Assembly: GCF_001040845.1 (NCBI RefSeq)
Contig: NZ_CP011941.1
Location: 887,744-951,743, forward strand
Direction of reading: 5' to 3'
DNA: 64,000 bases
Origin: Synechococcus sp. WH 8020
GTDB lineage: Bacteria; Cyanobacteriota; Cyanobacteriia; PCC-6307; Cyanobiaceae
A program made the translations under genes and the position numbers. The notes under the pieces were generated by a model. That model was not told the DNA's origin. It made no database searches and saw only the letters and a program-made list of their open reading frames with translations. Every line of letters begins with the position of its first letter. The first letter of the stretch is position 1. Shown piece after piece: positions 53,885-64,000 of this stretch.

Positions 53885-55441
53885 ATGCGCGTGCTCTTTG
53901 CCGCCGCCGAATGCGCCCCCATGGTGAAAGTCGGTGGGATGGGCGATGTGGTCGGATCCCTCCCCCCTGCCTTGAAGGCTCTGGGGCACGACGTGCGCTT
54001 GATCATGCCGGGATACGGCAAGCTCTGGTCTCGGTTGGAGATCCCGGCGGAACCGATCTGGCGAGGCCAGACCATGGGAACGGAGTTTGCGGTTTTTGAA
54101 ACCCGTCATCCCAGCAATGGACTCACCATCTACCTGGTTGGTCACCCCGTCTTTGACCCAGAACGGATTTATGGCGGAGAAGATGAAGATTGGCGTTTCA
54201 CCTTTTTTGCCAGCGCTGCAGCTGAATTTTCCTGGAACGTCTGGAAGCCCAACGTTCTCCATTGCCATGACTGGCACACCGGGATGATTCCGGTGTGGAT
54301 GCACCAGGATCCAGAGATCAGCACCGTTTACACGATCCACAACCTCAAATACCAGGGCCCCTGGCGCTGGAAGCTGGATCGGATGACCTGGTGCCCTTGG
54401 TACATGCAAGGCGACCACACCATGGCTGCCGCCCTGCTCTATGCCGATGGCGTGAATGCGGTGTCACCCACCTATTCCAGAGAGATCCGCACCTCGGAAT
54501 ACGGCGAAAAGCTTGATGGGTTGCTCAATTACATCTCCGGCAAGCTGCGCGGCATCCTGAACGGGATTGATCTGGAGGCCTGGAATCCAGCCACCGATCG
54601 AGCCTTGCCCGCCACCTTCAGTGCCGATGATTTGTCGGGTCGCGCCCGCAACAAACAGGTGCTGCAGGAACGGATGGGTCTTGAAGTCAGACCTGATGCC
54701 TATCTGCTGGGCATGGTGAGCCGTCTGGTCGATCAAAAAGGCGTCGACCTGCTGTTGCAAGTGGCGGATCGCCTACTCGCTTACACCGACACCCAGATCG
54801 TGGTGCTCGGCACCGGTGATCGCGGCTTGGAGTCCGGTCTGTGGCAGATGGCCTCCCGCCATCCAGGCCGCGTGTCCGTGTTCCTCACCTACGACGACGA
54901 CCTCTCACGCTTGATTTACGCCGGCAGTGACGCCTTCCTGATGCCCAGTCGTTTTGAGCCCTGTGGCATCAGTCAATTGCTCGCCATGCGCTACGGCTGT
55001 GTGCCCGTGGTGAGAAAGGTGGGTGGTCTGGTCGATACGGTTCCACCCCACGATCCTTCTCAGCAAAGCGGCACTGGCTTCTGCTTCGATCGTTTCGATC
55101 CCGTGGACTTCTTCACCGCCCTTGTGCGCTCCTGGGAAGCCTTCCGCCATCAAGACAGCTGGCGCGAACTCCAGCGAAGGGGCATGCGGCAGGACTACAG
55201 CTGGGCCCGTTCCGCTCTGGAGTACGACCGGATGTACCGAGAGGTCAGCGGCCTCAAGGAGCCAGGTCCGGATGCCGCTGCTGTTGAACAGTTTTCCCAA
55301 GGCCAGGATGCTGATCCCTCCTTGGCCCAAGGCCAACGCGACGTCGTCAGCAGCCCTTCTGAGCAAGCAACGGGTGATCTGTTCAGGGATCCAAGTTCAC
55401 GCAACCCCCTAGCCAGACTGTTTGGCGGTCAGCGACGCTGA
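53885..55441 (+). CDS. glgA: Glycogen synthase (ADP-glucose, GT5)
   Basis: A 518-residue GT5 glycosyltransferase. The N-terminal [13 protein letters not shown] substrate loop is at about residues 15-27, [15 protein letters not shown] marks the middle of the first Rossmann domain, and [20 protein letters not shown] is the conserved donor-site segment near the C-terminus. It extends alpha-1,4-glucan from ADP-glucose. A 50-60-residue low-complexity tail ([17 protein letters not shown]) follows the catalytic fold. Confidence 0.95.
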   Translation: MRVLFAAAECAPMVKVGGMGDVVGSLPPALKALGHDVRLIMPGYGKLWSRLEIPAEPIWRGQTMGTEFAVFETRHPSNGLTIYLVGHPVFDPERIYGGEDEDWRFTFFASAAAEFSWNVWKPNVLHCHDWHTGMIPVWMHQDPEISTVYTIHNLKYQGPWRWKLDRMTWCPWYMQGDHTMAAALLYADGVNAVSPTYSREIRTSEYGEKLDGLLNYISGKLRGILNGIDLEAWNPATDRALPATFSADDLSGRARNKQVLQERMGLEVRPDAYLLGMVSRLVDQKGVDLLLQVADRLLAYTDTQIVVLGTGDRGLESGLWQMASRHPGRVSVFLTYDDDLSRLIYAGSDAFLMPSRFEPCGISQLLAMRYGCVPVVRKVGGLVDTVPPHDPSQQSGTGFCFDRFDPVDFFTALVRSWEAFRHQDSWRELQRRGMRQDYSWARSALEYDRMYREVSGLKEPGPDAAAVEQFSQGQDADPSLAQGQRDVVSSPSEQATGDLFRDPSSRNPLARLFGGQRR

Positions 55442-55459
55442 TGCTGCAGGCAACCACGA

Positions 55460-56287
55460 ATGCAGGATTCCTTCCAACCGCAATCCTCTGACAAACAAAG
55501 CGACCTACCGGCTCCTTACAAAAGCCCCTGGAAGGCACTCGGCCAAAATCTGAGGGCCGTTAGCGCTGATGTCCGTCTGCGCAGCCAAGAGATCTGGCGA
55601 CGAAACCGCGAGGGAGATCTTTCGGTTCCAGCGTTCTGGCCCAAACAATGGACAGCATTGTTTTGGCCTGCGCTGCTGGGGTTCAGCCTCGCCATGCTGA
55701 TCCTGGGCGGGATTCAACTGCGTCAGGCCCTTCAAGGCCAATCGCCACCCTCACCGCCAGAGGTGGAGCGCGTCCGTACCACCGCCTTTCCGGAAGCTCG
55801 TCCTCTACCCATCACCACCAGCGTCGATGCCGATCTCAACAACCAAGGACTGGCGGAGGTCCCAACCGAGCAAAACAGCAGCAGGCCCAAGGAGCCAGAC
55901 GAGCTCATAGCGGCTGAGGAAGCCCCAACGCCTGTCAGCGAGGATCACGAACCGCCCTCCGCAGAGACTGAGTCAGGTGAGTTGCGCGTGAATCCTCTCC
56001 TGGACCTTCTGGTTGAAGAAGGCAACACACAGAGCAGCCAGGGATCAGCTCTGATTGTTTCGGCCCAACCGCAACCGGAGCGGAATGCTGTGATTCTGCA
56101 AATCGATGCTGCCGCTTGGCTGCAAAACTCTCCAGATCAACGCCAACAACTGGCAGACACCTGGTGGAACCGACTGGAAGAACAGGGTTACGCCGATTTG
56201 CGTCTCGTGAATGCACACCAAGAGCTGTTGGCACGACCCGCCAGAATTGGTGGGGGCATGATCGTGTTCGATCCAAAGAGGGTTTGA
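55460..56287 (+). CDS. Single-pass membrane protein with periplasmic-type C-terminal domain
   Basis: A 275-residue protein: cytoplasmic N-terminus of about 65 residues, one membrane helix (about 68-88, LFWPALLGFSLAMLILGGIQ), a long Pro/Glu-rich linker, and a compact C-terminal domain of about 90 residues (ALIVSAQPQPERNAVILQID, DTWWNRLEEQGYADLRLVNA). It is found in this position in related cyanobacteria as far as I recall, between glgA and murF, but no function is assigned. It overlaps nothing and ends just before murF. Confidence 0.72.
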   Translation: MQDSFQPQSSDKQSDLPAPYKSPWKALGQNLRAVSADVRLRSQEIWRRNREGDLSVPAFWPKQWTALFWPALLGFSLAMLILGGIQLRQALQGQSPPSPPEVERVRTTAFPEARPLPITTSVDADLNNQGLAEVPTEQNSSRPKEPDELIAAEEAPTPVSEDHEPPSAETESGELRVNPLLDLLVEEGNTQSSQGSALIVSAQPQPERNAVILQIDAAAWLQNSPDQRQQLADTWWNRLEEQGYADLRLVNAHQELLARPARIGGGMIVFDPKRV

Positions 56288-56289
56288 AA

Positions 56290-57660
56290 GTGCTGGATCT
56301 GGCTGATCTCGTTTCGCTCTGGGGGCCACCGCAACGGGCTGATGGCGCCGTGCCCAACCTCCAACAACGCTTGGGCCGTGTCTGCACAGATAGCCGACTG
56401 CTCACTCCAGACGACTTTTTTGTGCCGCTCCGCGGTGAGCGCTTTGATGGCCATCGCTTCCTCGCATCTGCCACTGAACAAGGCATCCAGGCAGCCGTTG
56501 TAGCCCGTGATAGCGAGATCCCAATACCTCGGAATCTGTTGCACTGGACCGTGGACGACACGCTCAAGGCCTACCAACAGATGGCCTGCTTGGCGCGACG
56601 CAACCTCAACAGCACTGTTGTAGCCGTAACCGGCTCCGCCGGTAAGACCACCACAAGAGAGCTGATTCGTGCCGCGCTGGCACCCCTTGGCGCCGTCCAA
56701 GCCAGTGTTGGCAACAACAACAACGACGTTGGTGTACCACTCACATTGCTCGGGGTAGACGAGCAGCACGCCGCTGTCGTGGTGGAGATGGGAATGCGCG
56801 GACCCGGTGAAATTGAACGCTTATCGCGTTGTGCTGAACCGGATATTGCTGTGATCACCAATATCGGCACGGCACATATTGGTCGCTTAGGCAGTCGAGA
56901 GGCGATTGCCGCAGCCAAGTGTGAAATCACAGCTGCCCTCTCACCCGATGGCCTTGTTGTCATTCCAGCTGGAGACCCTCTCTTGGATGCGGCCCTGGCC
57001 CAATGCTGGAGTGGTCGAGTGCGACGTGTTGCACTCATCGACGATGACAACACCACCACGTATGTCGCTGATGATCTCGGCGAGTACAACCCGCTGACTG
57101 GTCGCATCAGCCTGGGAAATCACTCCTACAACTGCCCCCTGGAAGGGAGGCACAATGCACGCAATTTCCTGTTGGCAATCGCCGTCGCTCACGCCCTCGG
57201 GGTTGAACCCTCAGACCTGGAACAGCTCGAGGTTGAAGTACCAGGGGGTCGCAATCGCCGACGGCAAATCGGCGCATTGACGATTCTTGATGAGACATAC
57301 AACGCATCACCGGAAGCCGTATTTGCGGCGTTGGATCTCCTGGCGGCTCAGCCAGGTCGACGTTTTGCAGTACTCGGCACGATGCTGGAGCTCGGAGCAG
57401 ACAGTGTTCGCTTGCATAAAGCGGTCATCGACCATGCCGCAACGCTGAACCTTGATGGACTGGTGGTTGTAGCAACCGGCGCGGAGGCCAAGGCCATGAG
57501 CGATGCCAGTTCAAAATGGCCTCGATTTCGACAGGTGGAGACCCCCGAACAGGCTGCAGAGCCTCTGATCGAGTGGCTCAGGCCTGGAGACACCGTGCTC
57601 TTGAAAGCGAGTCGAGGAATTGCTCTTGAACGATTGCTGCCGCTACTGCCACAGCTTTAG
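56290..57660 (+). CDS. murF: UDP-MurNAc-tripeptide-D-Ala-D-Ala ligase
   Basis: The frame is open from 56116 but MurF most likely starts at GTG 56290, right after the stop of the previous gene, giving 457 residues that begin V-L-D-L-A-D-L-V-S-L-W-G. The ATP loop G-S-A-G-K-T-T is at 115-121, with NNNNDVGVPLTLL (137-149) and EMGMRGPGEIERLS as Mur-ligase motifs; LDETYNASPEAV and LGTMLELG complete the set. It adds D-Ala-D-Ala to the peptidoglycan precursor. Confidence 0.93.
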   Translation: MLDLADLVSLWGPPQRADGAVPNLQQRLGRVCTDSRLLTPDDFFVPLRGERFDGHRFLASATEQGIQAAVVARDSEIPIPRNLLHWTVDDTLKAYQQMACLARRNLNSTVVAVTGSAGKTTTRELIRAALAPLGAVQASVGNNNNDVGVPLTLLGVDEQHAAVVVEMGMRGPGEIERLSRCAEPDIAVITNIGTAHIGRLGSREAIAAAKCEITAALSPDGLVVIPAGDPLLDAALAQCWSGRVRRVALIDDDNTTTYVADDLGEYNPLTGRISLGNHSYNCPLEGRHNARNFLLAIAVAHALGVEPSDLEQLEVEVPGGRNRRRQIGALTILDETYNASPEAVFAALDLLAAQPGRRFAVLGTMLELGADSVRLHKAVIDHAATLNLDGLVVVATGAEAKAMSDASSKWPRFRQVETPEQAAEPLIEWLRPGDTVLLKASRGIALERLLPLLPQL

Positions 57661-57661
57661 A

Positions 57662-57856
57662 TCAGGCGACTCTCAGCGAATCTGACTGGCCTTCGCAGCG
57701 GATCAAATCGATCGCATGGGGATGATCATGGATATAGCGAATTTTCTCCATTGCCAAAACCCGCGCTTCAAAGGCATCGGCTGCATAAAAGCATTCTTCT
57801 TGGTAATCACTACTCGCATCGCGATAGCGAACAGTAAAACGCTTGTAATCAGTCAT
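57662..57856 (-). CDS. Small conserved-looking protein (64 aa)
   Basis: The frame runs upstream into glmU to 58087, but ATG 57856 gives a natural 64-residue protein (MTDYKRFTVRYRDASSDYQE, then CFYAADAFEARVLAMEKIRY, then HDHPHAIDLIRCEGQ). The charge pattern and compact ends fit a small soluble protein. I do not recognise a family name. It is separated from murF's stop by 1 bp and lies on the opposite strand, after glmU. Confidence 0.6.
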   Translation of the reverse strand: MTDYKRFTVRYRDASSDYQEECFYAADAFEARVLAMEKIRYIHDHPHAIDLIRCEGQSDSLRVA

Positions 57857-57962
57857 GGGACTAACAACCTGATGCCCCACGCTTACGCATCGATGAAGGA
57901 AGGCCAAGGCCATGCTGTGAAAAAAGTCTGTTGATTTAGCCGAGCCATCAACAAACCAGTGC

Positions 57963-59327
57963 TCAAGATTGAGCAGCCTTAGTGTTGCGGTCCCATCCTT
58001 CCTTAGTGAGTTGCTTCGCACGGCCGATCGCCAGGGAACCATCAGGAACAGCTTTAGTAATTGTGGATCCTGCTCCGATCGTGACATTTTTTCCGATTAC
58101 AACAGGAGCAACCAAAACAGAATTGGCCCCCGTTTTACTGCCCTCACCAATCACGGTGAGATGCTTATTCGTGCCATCAAAATTGGCTGTAATCGTGCCA
58201 GCCCCTACATTCACATTGGCACCTAATTCCGCATCACCGATGTAGCTGAGGTGATTCACTTTGCTTCCAGCAGCGATCACACTTTTTTTAATTTCAACAA
58301 AATTTCCAATCTTGCAGGAATCACCAACATGTGTAGCTGGTCGGATGTGGGCGAAGGGACCAATGGCAACATCATGACCAACGCGTGCATCGCGCACCAC
58401 GGATTGCACAACCGTGACATCACACCCGAGTTGTGCATTGTCCAACAAGCTACCTGGACCTAAACGGCAGTTATCTCCAATTCGGCAGGCGCCACGCAGA
58501 TGGGTTTGTGGTTCGATCACCACATCAGAGCCAAAGCTGCAGTCTTCACTGAGGGTGCAACTGGCAGGGTCCACGAAGGTCACACCCTCATCCATCCAGT
58601 GATCACGCAAACGCTGTTGCAAAACGGCCTCACACTGAGCCAGTTGTCTGCGGTTGTTGATTCCATTCACTTCATTGGGATCACTCACCTCCATCTGCAT
58701 CGCCACATCTAAGAGCTGAACCGTGTCAGTGAGGTAAAGCTCGCCCTGATCGTTATCGGTGCTCAATTTCGGCAAAACCTCAGCAAGTTTTCCCCAGTTG
58801 AAGCAATAGATTCCAGCATTCGTGAGATTGTTGGCCCGTTGCTCATCGCTGCAATCTCGATGTTCAATGATTCCGCTCACCCGACCCTGATCATCCGCAA
58901 AGACACGGCCATAGCCAGTGGGATCGTCGAGCCTTGCTGTTAACAAGGTCACATCCGCCTTGCTGTTGCGGTGAGTCCTCACGAGTGCATCGATCGTCTC
59001 TGCTCGCAACAGCGGGACATCACCATTCAGCACTAACAAATCACCCTGAAAACCCTTGAGAGGAGCCAACAACTGCTGAACAGCATGCCCTGTTCCGTTC
59101 TGCGGCTGTTGCAACACGAATTCGAGCCCGCCATTGGAGCTGAGCTGTGCTTCTACCCGCTCAGCCTGATGGCCAACGATCAACAACCGGCGCTCCGGCG
59201 CGAGATTACGGGCACTAGCGAGCACGCGTTCCACCAAGGTTGCGCCCGCCAAGGGTTGCAGCACCTTGGGTAGCGCACTTTTCATGCGGGTGCCTTTCCC
59301 AGCAGCAAGAACGGCAACAGCGAGCAT
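57963..59327 (-). CDS. glmU: Bifunctional GlcNAc-1-P uridyltransferase / acetyltransferase
   Basis: A 454-residue GlmU. The N-terminal pyrophosphorylase motif [17 protein letters not shown] is at about 7-23, followed by [12 protein letters not shown]. The C-terminal left-handed beta-helix carries hexapeptide repeats and acetyltransferase residues ([35 protein letters not shown]). It makes UDP-GlcNAc for cell wall and lipid A synthesis. Confidence 0.95.
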   Translation of the reverse strand: MLAVAVLAAGKGTRMKSALPKVLQPLAGATLVERVLASARNLAPERRLLIVGHQAERVEAQLSSNGGLEFVLQQPQNGTGHAVQQLLAPLKGFQGDLLVLNGDVPLLRAETIDALVRTHRNSKADVTLLTARLDDPTGYGRVFADDQGRVSGIIEHRDCSDEQRANNLTNAGIYCFNWGKLAEVLPKLSTDNDQGELYLTDTVQLLDVAMQMEVSDPNEVNGINNRRQLAQCEAVLQQRLRDHWMDEGVTFVDPASCTLSEDCSFGSDVVIEPQTHLRGACRIGDNCRLGPGSLLDNAQLGCDVTVVQSVVRDARVGHDVAIGPFAHIRPATHVGDSCKIGNFVEIKKSVIAAGSKVNHLSYIGDAELGANVNVGAGTITANFDGTNKHLTVIGEGSKTGANSVLVAPVVIGKNVTIGAGSTITKAVPDGSLAIGRAKQLTKEGWDRNTKAAQS

Positions 59328-59728
59328 GAGACGGGTGCAAGACCGGCGAAATCTACCGGCGAAACCTCACTCTGGGAACAGGTCAACACTGAACTGCTGC
59401 AGCCAGATCGCCACAAGAAACTTGGGGATCGAGACAAGAGCTCTGCCGGCACCTCCACCGCCGCTAGGCCTACGACATCAAGACCAAGGCCTAACTCTCA
59501 ACGCTCAAACAGACGCAGGGCTCTAAATGAATCACAATCTGCAAACCCGTGAACAATGAGACATCACAATCACGAAGCGCAGTCAAAGATGGAATCGACA
59601 CAATAAGCAAAGAGTCTAGATTAAAAAACACCGAAAGTCATAGCCACCATCCAACCGCAACAGAGAAGACTCGAATACAAAACAACGCAGCGATAACATG
59701 TTAAATTCAAACAAAACACAGAATAGAA
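59328..59728. other. Intergenic region without a visible gene
   Basis: About 400 bp between divergent glmU and the Coq4-like gene. Open frames here are short and show no recognisable sequence. It probably holds promoters for both genes. Confidence 0.45.
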
Positions 59729-60739
59729 ATGCAAAACAATCTGGATTGCGAAATATTCATTGCCGGCCTGAAAGACCTAATCGACTGCGGCGATTACGGC
59801 ACGAAAGAGCAATTGAGTGTTCTCAAAGCGTTCGCGCTCGGAATCTTTAACATGCCACTCGAGTCTTATAACAACCTCCAACCCATCAGCCAGCAGACAT
59901 TAGGCAAGGCAGTGGTTGAGCCATTGACGCGAAGACGCTACATCCAATTCGCGATCATGCTTGAACTCTGCAGACATCCAAAATCACATCTACAACTGAG
60001 CAAACTGGAAGCATCAGCCGAATTGCTCGGCCTCGGTGGAGATGCTTTAACGGTATGCAGAACAATGATCGATTCATCCGCACTTGAAGCAACTACTGAT
60101 TACATCAGGCGCTACGAGCAATACTTTTTAGCCCTGCAGGAAAAGCATGGGGTAGAGACTTTTAATCATGAAGGCAGCCGCCAATATGACGAATCATTTT
60201 TCAAGACACTAGATGCATTTTCCAGCATGAGTGAGGGTAGCTTGGGTAAGGAATTTTTCAACTTCTACGAGCGCAATGGAATGCGCTTGCCCAGCCGAAC
60301 ATCCATCAACCCAGGCTATTATGTATGCCATGACATGAACCATGTGATCACTGGCTACGAACCCACGGGTATTGGAGAAATTTGCCTAGGAGCTTTCAAA
60401 TTGAGCATGAACGATTGTGATGCTAATTGGATGGCATCCATGACTAATTTTTTAATCCACGAAGCCGGAGTGTTCAAACCTGGGCATAGCGCTCAATATG
60501 AACCCGTCGGAGCCAATGGAGATCCATTTGATGGCCTTGATGGAAAACGGGGTGTGATGACCTTGAAGGGTGCTCCTGAAATGTTGGCTGACGCATTTGC
60601 AAGGGGATCAAAGTGCAACCGAGATTTCAGCACGATTGATCACATTGAAATGGCCACCATTCCCCTGAAAGAACTACGCGAAGAGTTCAACGTAACCCCT
60701 CCACTCATGAACGTTGCAGATGCAAGTATTCGCTGGTAA
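59729..60739 (+). CDS. Coq4-like protein
   Basis: A 336-residue protein. The segment YVCHDMNHVITGYEPTGIGE has the Coq4-type H-D-x-x-H-x11-E arrangement (His201, Asp202, His205, Glu217), the metal-binding signature of COQ4. The N-terminal part (about 1-120) is helical (LKAFALGIFNMPLESYNNLQ) and not in canonical Coq4. Coq4 supports ubiquinone assembly; cyanobacteria make plastoquinone and phylloquinone, so a role in quinone or lipid metabolism is only inference. ATG 59729 is used; no strong ribosome site is seen. Confidence 0.72.
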   Translation: MQNNLDCEIFIAGLKDLIDCGDYGTKEQLSVLKAFALGIFNMPLESYNNLQPISQQTLGKAVVEPLTRRRYIQFAIMLELCRHPKSHLQLSKLEASAELLGLGGDALTVCRTMIDSSALEATTDYIRRYEQYFLALQEKHGVETFNHEGSRQYDESFFKTLDAFSSMSEGSLGKEFFNFYERNGMRLPSRTSINPGYYVCHDMNHVITGYEPTGIGEICLGAFKLSMNDCDANWMASMTNFLIHEAGVFKPGHSAQYEPVGANGDPFDGLDGKRGVMTLKGAPEMLADAFARGSKCNRDFSTIDHIEMATIPLKELREEFNVTPPLMNVADASIRW

Positions 60740-60867
60740 AAGCCAAACAACAAACCGCTCACAAAACAATTTCCAAGCATTGTTGGCGACTACAAAGACA
60801 ATCTCAAAGTTCAATGAATCGTTCCGTGAAAAAGACTCACATCGAGCTATCACTTGCTAAAAATGGA

Positions 60868-61179
60868 TTAATTTTCATCAATCGGCTCAGGCCATATCGC
60901 CTGACATCCTGGATCTCGAGCTAATGCGACTGACTTCACTTGCTCCATATCCAGATTGCCAAGTTGATGGGCGTTCATTAAGAGCATCAAACGCTTTAAA
61001 GCCTGACGACCCTGATCGGCTTGGAGCCAACCCAGGCCGTAATAGGTGCATGTGGCATTCAGCCAACCTTGGGCCTCTCCGCGCAACTTGATCTCAAGAT
61101 CACCGAGAGCAGGCATCGCGATGGATGGAGTGGCAGTCAGCAAACAAGTGGCAGCAACAACGATCAAAAGCTTGCGCAA
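60868..61179 (-). CDS. Small exported protein (103 aa)
   Basis: TTG 61179 is chosen because GGGAGGC lies just upstream and the product then starts with a clean signal peptide ((M)RKLLIVVAATCLLTATPSIA). The mature part is about 80 residues with two Cys (NATCTYYGLGW and RDPGCQAIWP) that could form a disulphide. The frame extends to 61248, overlapping the methyltransferase gene end, which is less likely. Family not recognised. Confidence 0.65.
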   Translation of the reverse strand: MRKLLIVVAATCLLTATPSIAMPALGDLEIKLRGEAQGWLNATCTYYGLGWLQADQGRQALKRLMLLMNAHQLGNLDMEQVKSVALARDPGCQAIWPEPIDEN

Positions 61180-61198
61180 AGTGAAGCCTCCCAATTCC

Positions 61199-62146
61199 TC
61201 AACATGAAGGCCGGAATTCAACACTCTGCCACTTTCGCTGCCAAGCACTGGTACTGGTGTGATGGCATAACGCCTGTTCTTGCTTGCGACGCTTCAAAAT
61301 CAAAGGGGCACCATCCATGCCTGAGGGATCTCGGTAGGGGACAGCAGCACGCGTCTGCAGATGCTCTTCCTCCATCACGCTTAACTCGCGCCAACCAGCA
61401 CCCATTTCGGGAACAGATTGATCGTCATCATTGCTGAGTCGCAATGCCATCGTTCCAGAACTCCACCCTGCACCTTCTCCTGGTTTGGGAAGAAGCGAGC
61501 GCAGCTCAAGACCGGCATGACGCAAACTGCTTCGCACTGCAGCTGCTCTGCAATAGGTCAACAACCGTCCACCCGGTGCAAGCAAATCTGCAAGGCTCTG
61601 CAGAAATTCCTGACTCCAGAGCTGGGGACATTTCCCAGGCGAAAAAGCGTCGAGAAGAATCAAATCCAAACGCAAACCCGTTGGTAAGGAGCGGAGCTGC
61701 TGACGTGCGTCTCCCCAGAGCATCTGAACAGACTGCTGGCGGCACGCATCCTGCCAACATCCCTGAGCAGAAACGGCTTCTAAGCAAGCCACAACATTCT
61801 TGGGCCAAAGGGCTTTAAAGCTCGGCTCAGCGAGGGCTAAGCGCAAAGGCAATCGATCGAGTTCTAACCCCCAACAGTTCAAGGATGGACCGCCAACCTT
61901 GGGGAGAGCTGCCATCAATGCAGCCGTGTTGTAACCCAACCCAAAACAAACATCTAAAACACGTAAACAACGGCCGCAAGTAAAGCGATCGAGCTGGGCG
62001 GGCAGCACAAACTTGCTGTTGGCTTCTTCAAGGGCACCGCCAGAACTATGGAAGCTCTCAGCGAAACTTTGGCTATGCAGACTGAAGCTGCCGTCTGCCG
62101 TGAAGCGCGCACTCAGCACAGAACCATCAGCGACGCAATCTCTCAA
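61199..62146 (-). CDS. MnmC-like (DUF752) methyltransferase
   Basis: A 315-residue Rossmann methyltransferase matching the MnmC N-terminal domain: [20 protein letters not shown], then [20 protein letters not shown] as the SAM-binding loop and [19 protein letters not shown] with the D-A-F-S-P motif. MnmC methylates aminomethyl-uridine at the tRNA wobble base. The FAD domain of the E. coli enzyme is absent, a split known in other bacteria. It overlaps aroA by 20 bp. Confidence 0.85.
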   Translation of the reverse strand: MRDCVADGSVLSARFTADGSFSLHSQSFAESFHSSGGALEEANSKFVLPAQLDRFTCGRCLRVLDVCFGLGYNTAALMAALPKVGGPSLNCWGLELDRLPLRLALAEPSFKALWPKNVVACLEAVSAQGCWQDACRQQSVQMLWGDARQQLRSLPTGLRLDLILLDAFSPGKCPQLWSQEFLQSLADLLAPGGRLLTYCRAAAVRSSLRHAGLELRSLLPKPGEGAGWSSGTMALRLSNDDDQSVPEMGAGWRELSVMEEEHLQTRAAVPYRDPSGMDGAPLILKRRKQEQALCHHTSTSAWQRKWQSVEFRPSC

Positions 62147-63446
62147 GATCGTCCCAAAAAGTGGGGTAACTCACAGCCGCTGCTTCACTGCGGGTAAGCC
62201 TTGAATCACCCTCGGCCATTAAACCAGCAACAGCAAGGCTCATGGCAACACGATGGTCTGTCTCACTATCCAATTCAGCACCTTTCAGGGAGTGACCACC
62301 TCGAATCGTGAGGCCATCAGGATGTTCATCAATGTCGGCGCCCATCGCTTTGAGTTGCCGAGCCATCACAGCCAGTCGATCCGTTTCTTTGACACGGAGC
62401 TCTGCTGCACCGCTAATCCGACTTTCTCCATCACAAAAACAGGCTGCCACACTCAGGATTGGAACTTCATCCACCAAGCGCGGCATGATTTCTTCTCCAA
62501 ACTGAAAGGCCTTGAGAGGTCCATGACTCACCTGAAGATCACCGACAGGTTCACCCGCAACATCGCGGCGATTCAACACGTCAATGGAAGCGCCCATCAT
62601 CTCCAACACTTCAAGAATTCCCGTGCGGGTGGGATTTAAACCAACATTTTCAACCGTAATCCTGGCCCCAGGAACAAGGGCACCAGCCACAAGCCAGAAG
62701 GCAGCAGAACTGATATCTCCTGGCACCACAACATGCTGTCCCTTCAGCGTGGCGCCTGGACGCACCAAAATATGCCTACCCATCTCACCACCCACTTCAA
62801 GGTCAGCACCAAAAGCTCTAAGCATGCGTTCACTGTGATCACGGGAATGAGCTGGTTCGATCACACTCGTTGCCCCTTCTGCAGTCAGAGCCGCAAGCAG
62901 AATGGCAGATTTCACTTGAGCGCTGGCAACGGGTGTCCCAACCACAGCCCCCCTCAACCGTTGACCTTGAACAGCAAGCGGAGCCAAATTTCCATGATCC
63001 CGACCACGCACATCCGCCCCTAAAAGGGAAAGCGGATGTCCAACCCTGTTCATCGGCCGGCGACGGAGAGAAGAGTCACCAGTCAAAACGAAATGACGCC
63101 CCTCTCGGCCAGCGAGGAGACCCAGCATCAACCTCATTGTGGTTCCGGAATTCCCACAATCAAGAATTTCCGAAGGTTCTTCTAAACCATCAAGACCAAC
63201 CCCCTCAATGGTCACAATTTCACCATTCTGAATAGGCGAAATCGTTGTCCCCATCGAGCGCAGACAGGCAGCAGTACTAATCGGATCCTCTGCTGGCAAG
63301 AGGCCCTCAATGGTGGTTCTGCCCTCTGCAATGGCACCGAAAAGCAAAGCTCGATGGGAAATAGATTTATCGCCTGGCACGCGGACAGAGCCACTGAGGC
63401 TTCCACCTGACTTCAGATCCCTTGGGGAGCCATTTGATCCCGACAC
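62127..63446 (-). CDS. aroA: EPSP synthase
   Basis: A 439-residue 3-phosphoshikimate 1-carboxyvinyltransferase with [14 protein letters not shown] near residue 20, the [19 protein letters not shown] motif, and [19 protein letters not shown]. It acts in aromatic amino acid and quinone precursor synthesis. Translation of the following methyltransferase gene is coupled by overlap. Confidence 0.95.
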   Translation of the reverse strand: MSGSNGSPRDLKSGGSLSGSVRVPGDKSISHRALLFGAIAEGRTTIEGLLPAEDPISTAACLRSMGTTISPIQNGEIVTIEGVGLDGLEEPSEILDCGNSGTTMRLMLGLLAGREGRHFVLTGDSSLRRRPMNRVGHPLSLLGADVRGRDHGNLAPLAVQGQRLRGAVVGTPVASAQVKSAILLAALTAEGATSVIEPAHSRDHSERMLRAFGADLEVGGEMGRHILVRPGATLKGQHVVVPGDISSAAFWLVAGALVPGARITVENVGLNPTRTGILEVLEMMGASIDVLNRRDVAGEPVGDLQVSHGPLKAFQFGEEIMPRLVDEVPILSVAACFCDGESRISGAAELRVKETDRLAVMARQLKAMGADIDEHPDGLTIRGGHSLKGAELDSETDHRVAMSLAVAGLMAEGDSRLTRSEAAAVSYPTFWDDLERLRR

Positions 63447-64000
63447 CGTTGAAAAGCCTGTGGTTGATTAAACAATCCTATTGGCTCGATCTTCAAAGGC
63501 TCTGGCTTGTAGATGAAGTTGTCACCAACGCTTGGAAATACGCCCAGAAGTTCAAGCTGGAGAACGCATGGCAGGTAGCAGTAACAACTCAATCATCAAC
63601 AAAACAGAGTGATCAATGCGCACAAATCAAGTAACTATTAAAAGCAAAGGGATGAACCCATAGGAGAAGCAATGTTCTATTTAAAGAGGCTAATAGTGAT
63701 TCAATGACCACGACTGGAGCAACAAAACCTGACTTCGAATGCGCGATCATTTGATACAAACCTATGATTCATTTGATGAGCAGCGACAAGCAAGACTTAG
63801 ATATTGTGTTCAGCATTGTTTGTCAGGCATTAATTGCATTGCCTCAAAAGGGGTCAGAGCTTAGATATCACATTCATGGATCTTGATGATGATGAGTGTA
63901 AAAGCTCCCATTTCATCAACATAGAATACGGGGTTGCACGGATCAGCCTCGTTTCAACAATCAATTCCGAGCTGTTTCCAATTGGTTTTTTTGGATCAGA
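63447..64000. other. Upstream region of aroA, no firm gene
   Basis: About 550 bp to the window edge. A short frame (63776-63886, MSSDKQDLDIVFSIVCQALI...) overlaps another from ATG 63876 that stays open to the end of the window (MDLDDDECKSSHFINIEYGV). Their overlap in different frames could mean one frameshifted gene or chance. No RNA gene was seen. Confidence 0.35.

Noticed and set aside
53843-54418. Minus-strand 191-codon frame opposite glgA
   Set aside because: Antisense to a conserved enzyme; no start signal or domain.

Overview
The window looks like chromosome from a marine picocyanobacterium, most likely a coastal Synechococcus. The evidence is an SLH-plus-OprB porin of the picocyanobacterial SOM type, the housekeeping block lepB / menD-menB-YkuD-glgA-TM protein-murF / glmU, small cyanobacterial families (DUF760-, DUF4336- and DUF3136-like), and a cyanobacterial CTTAAC-type Pho box before pstS. 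Species assignment is inference. No rRNA, tRNA, CRISPR array or intact insertion sequence was seen.

1-15 kb is a metal-homeostasis neighbourhood. An outer-membrane porin is followed on the same strand by znuA, znuC and znuB. Nearby are an imelysin-like gene with one in-frame TAG, a di-haem c-type oxidoreductase, an alpha/beta hydrolase, a COG0523 GTPase coupled to a WD40 protein, yidD, an FKBP-like/DUF4440 fusion, and a second COG0523 GTPase with a long His/Asp linker. Four near-palindromic 7-1-7 boxes resembling the cyanobacterial Zur operator lie before the porin, both COG0523 genes and the FKBP-like fusion. Together they suggest one zinc-starvation regulon covering outer-membrane entry, ABC import and GTPase metal allocation. 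The operators also argue for later start codons in two of these genes.

15-30 kb is accessory: a CYP120-like P450, a 1305-residue VCBS adhesin with a seven-unit FG-GAP-like array nested in one VCBS domain, a YdeP/FdhF-like molybdopterin oxidoreductase, a flavin monooxygenase with a SnoaL-like N-terminus, a PstS under a Pho box, and a ChrA-type transporter. About 1.8 kb with no convincing gene follows.

31-47 kb is signalling and efflux: a PAS-GGDEF-EAL protein, a lipoprotein NMT1-like binding protein overlapping a membrane diguanylate cyclase, an AraC regulator divergent from a very short membrane-fusion protein plus CzcA/CusA-type RND pump, a short ArsR regulator, an ABM protein, a YbfB-like MFS carrier, a DJ-1/PfpI protein and several hypotheticals. 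A 60-bp element occurs three times here with the same internal 20-bp-period CAACT repeat. An ATCCCC-N6-GGGGAT inverted repeat occurs three times between 29 and 48 kb.

48-64 kb is mostly core metabolism and envelope: DUF4336 protein, DUF760 protein, signal peptidase I, menaquinone/phylloquinone synthesis (menD, menB), an L,D-transpeptidase, glycogen synthase, murF, glmU, a Coq4-like protein, an MnmC-like methyltransferase and aroA. Several starts there are revised from ribosome-binding sites, overlaps or family N-termini.
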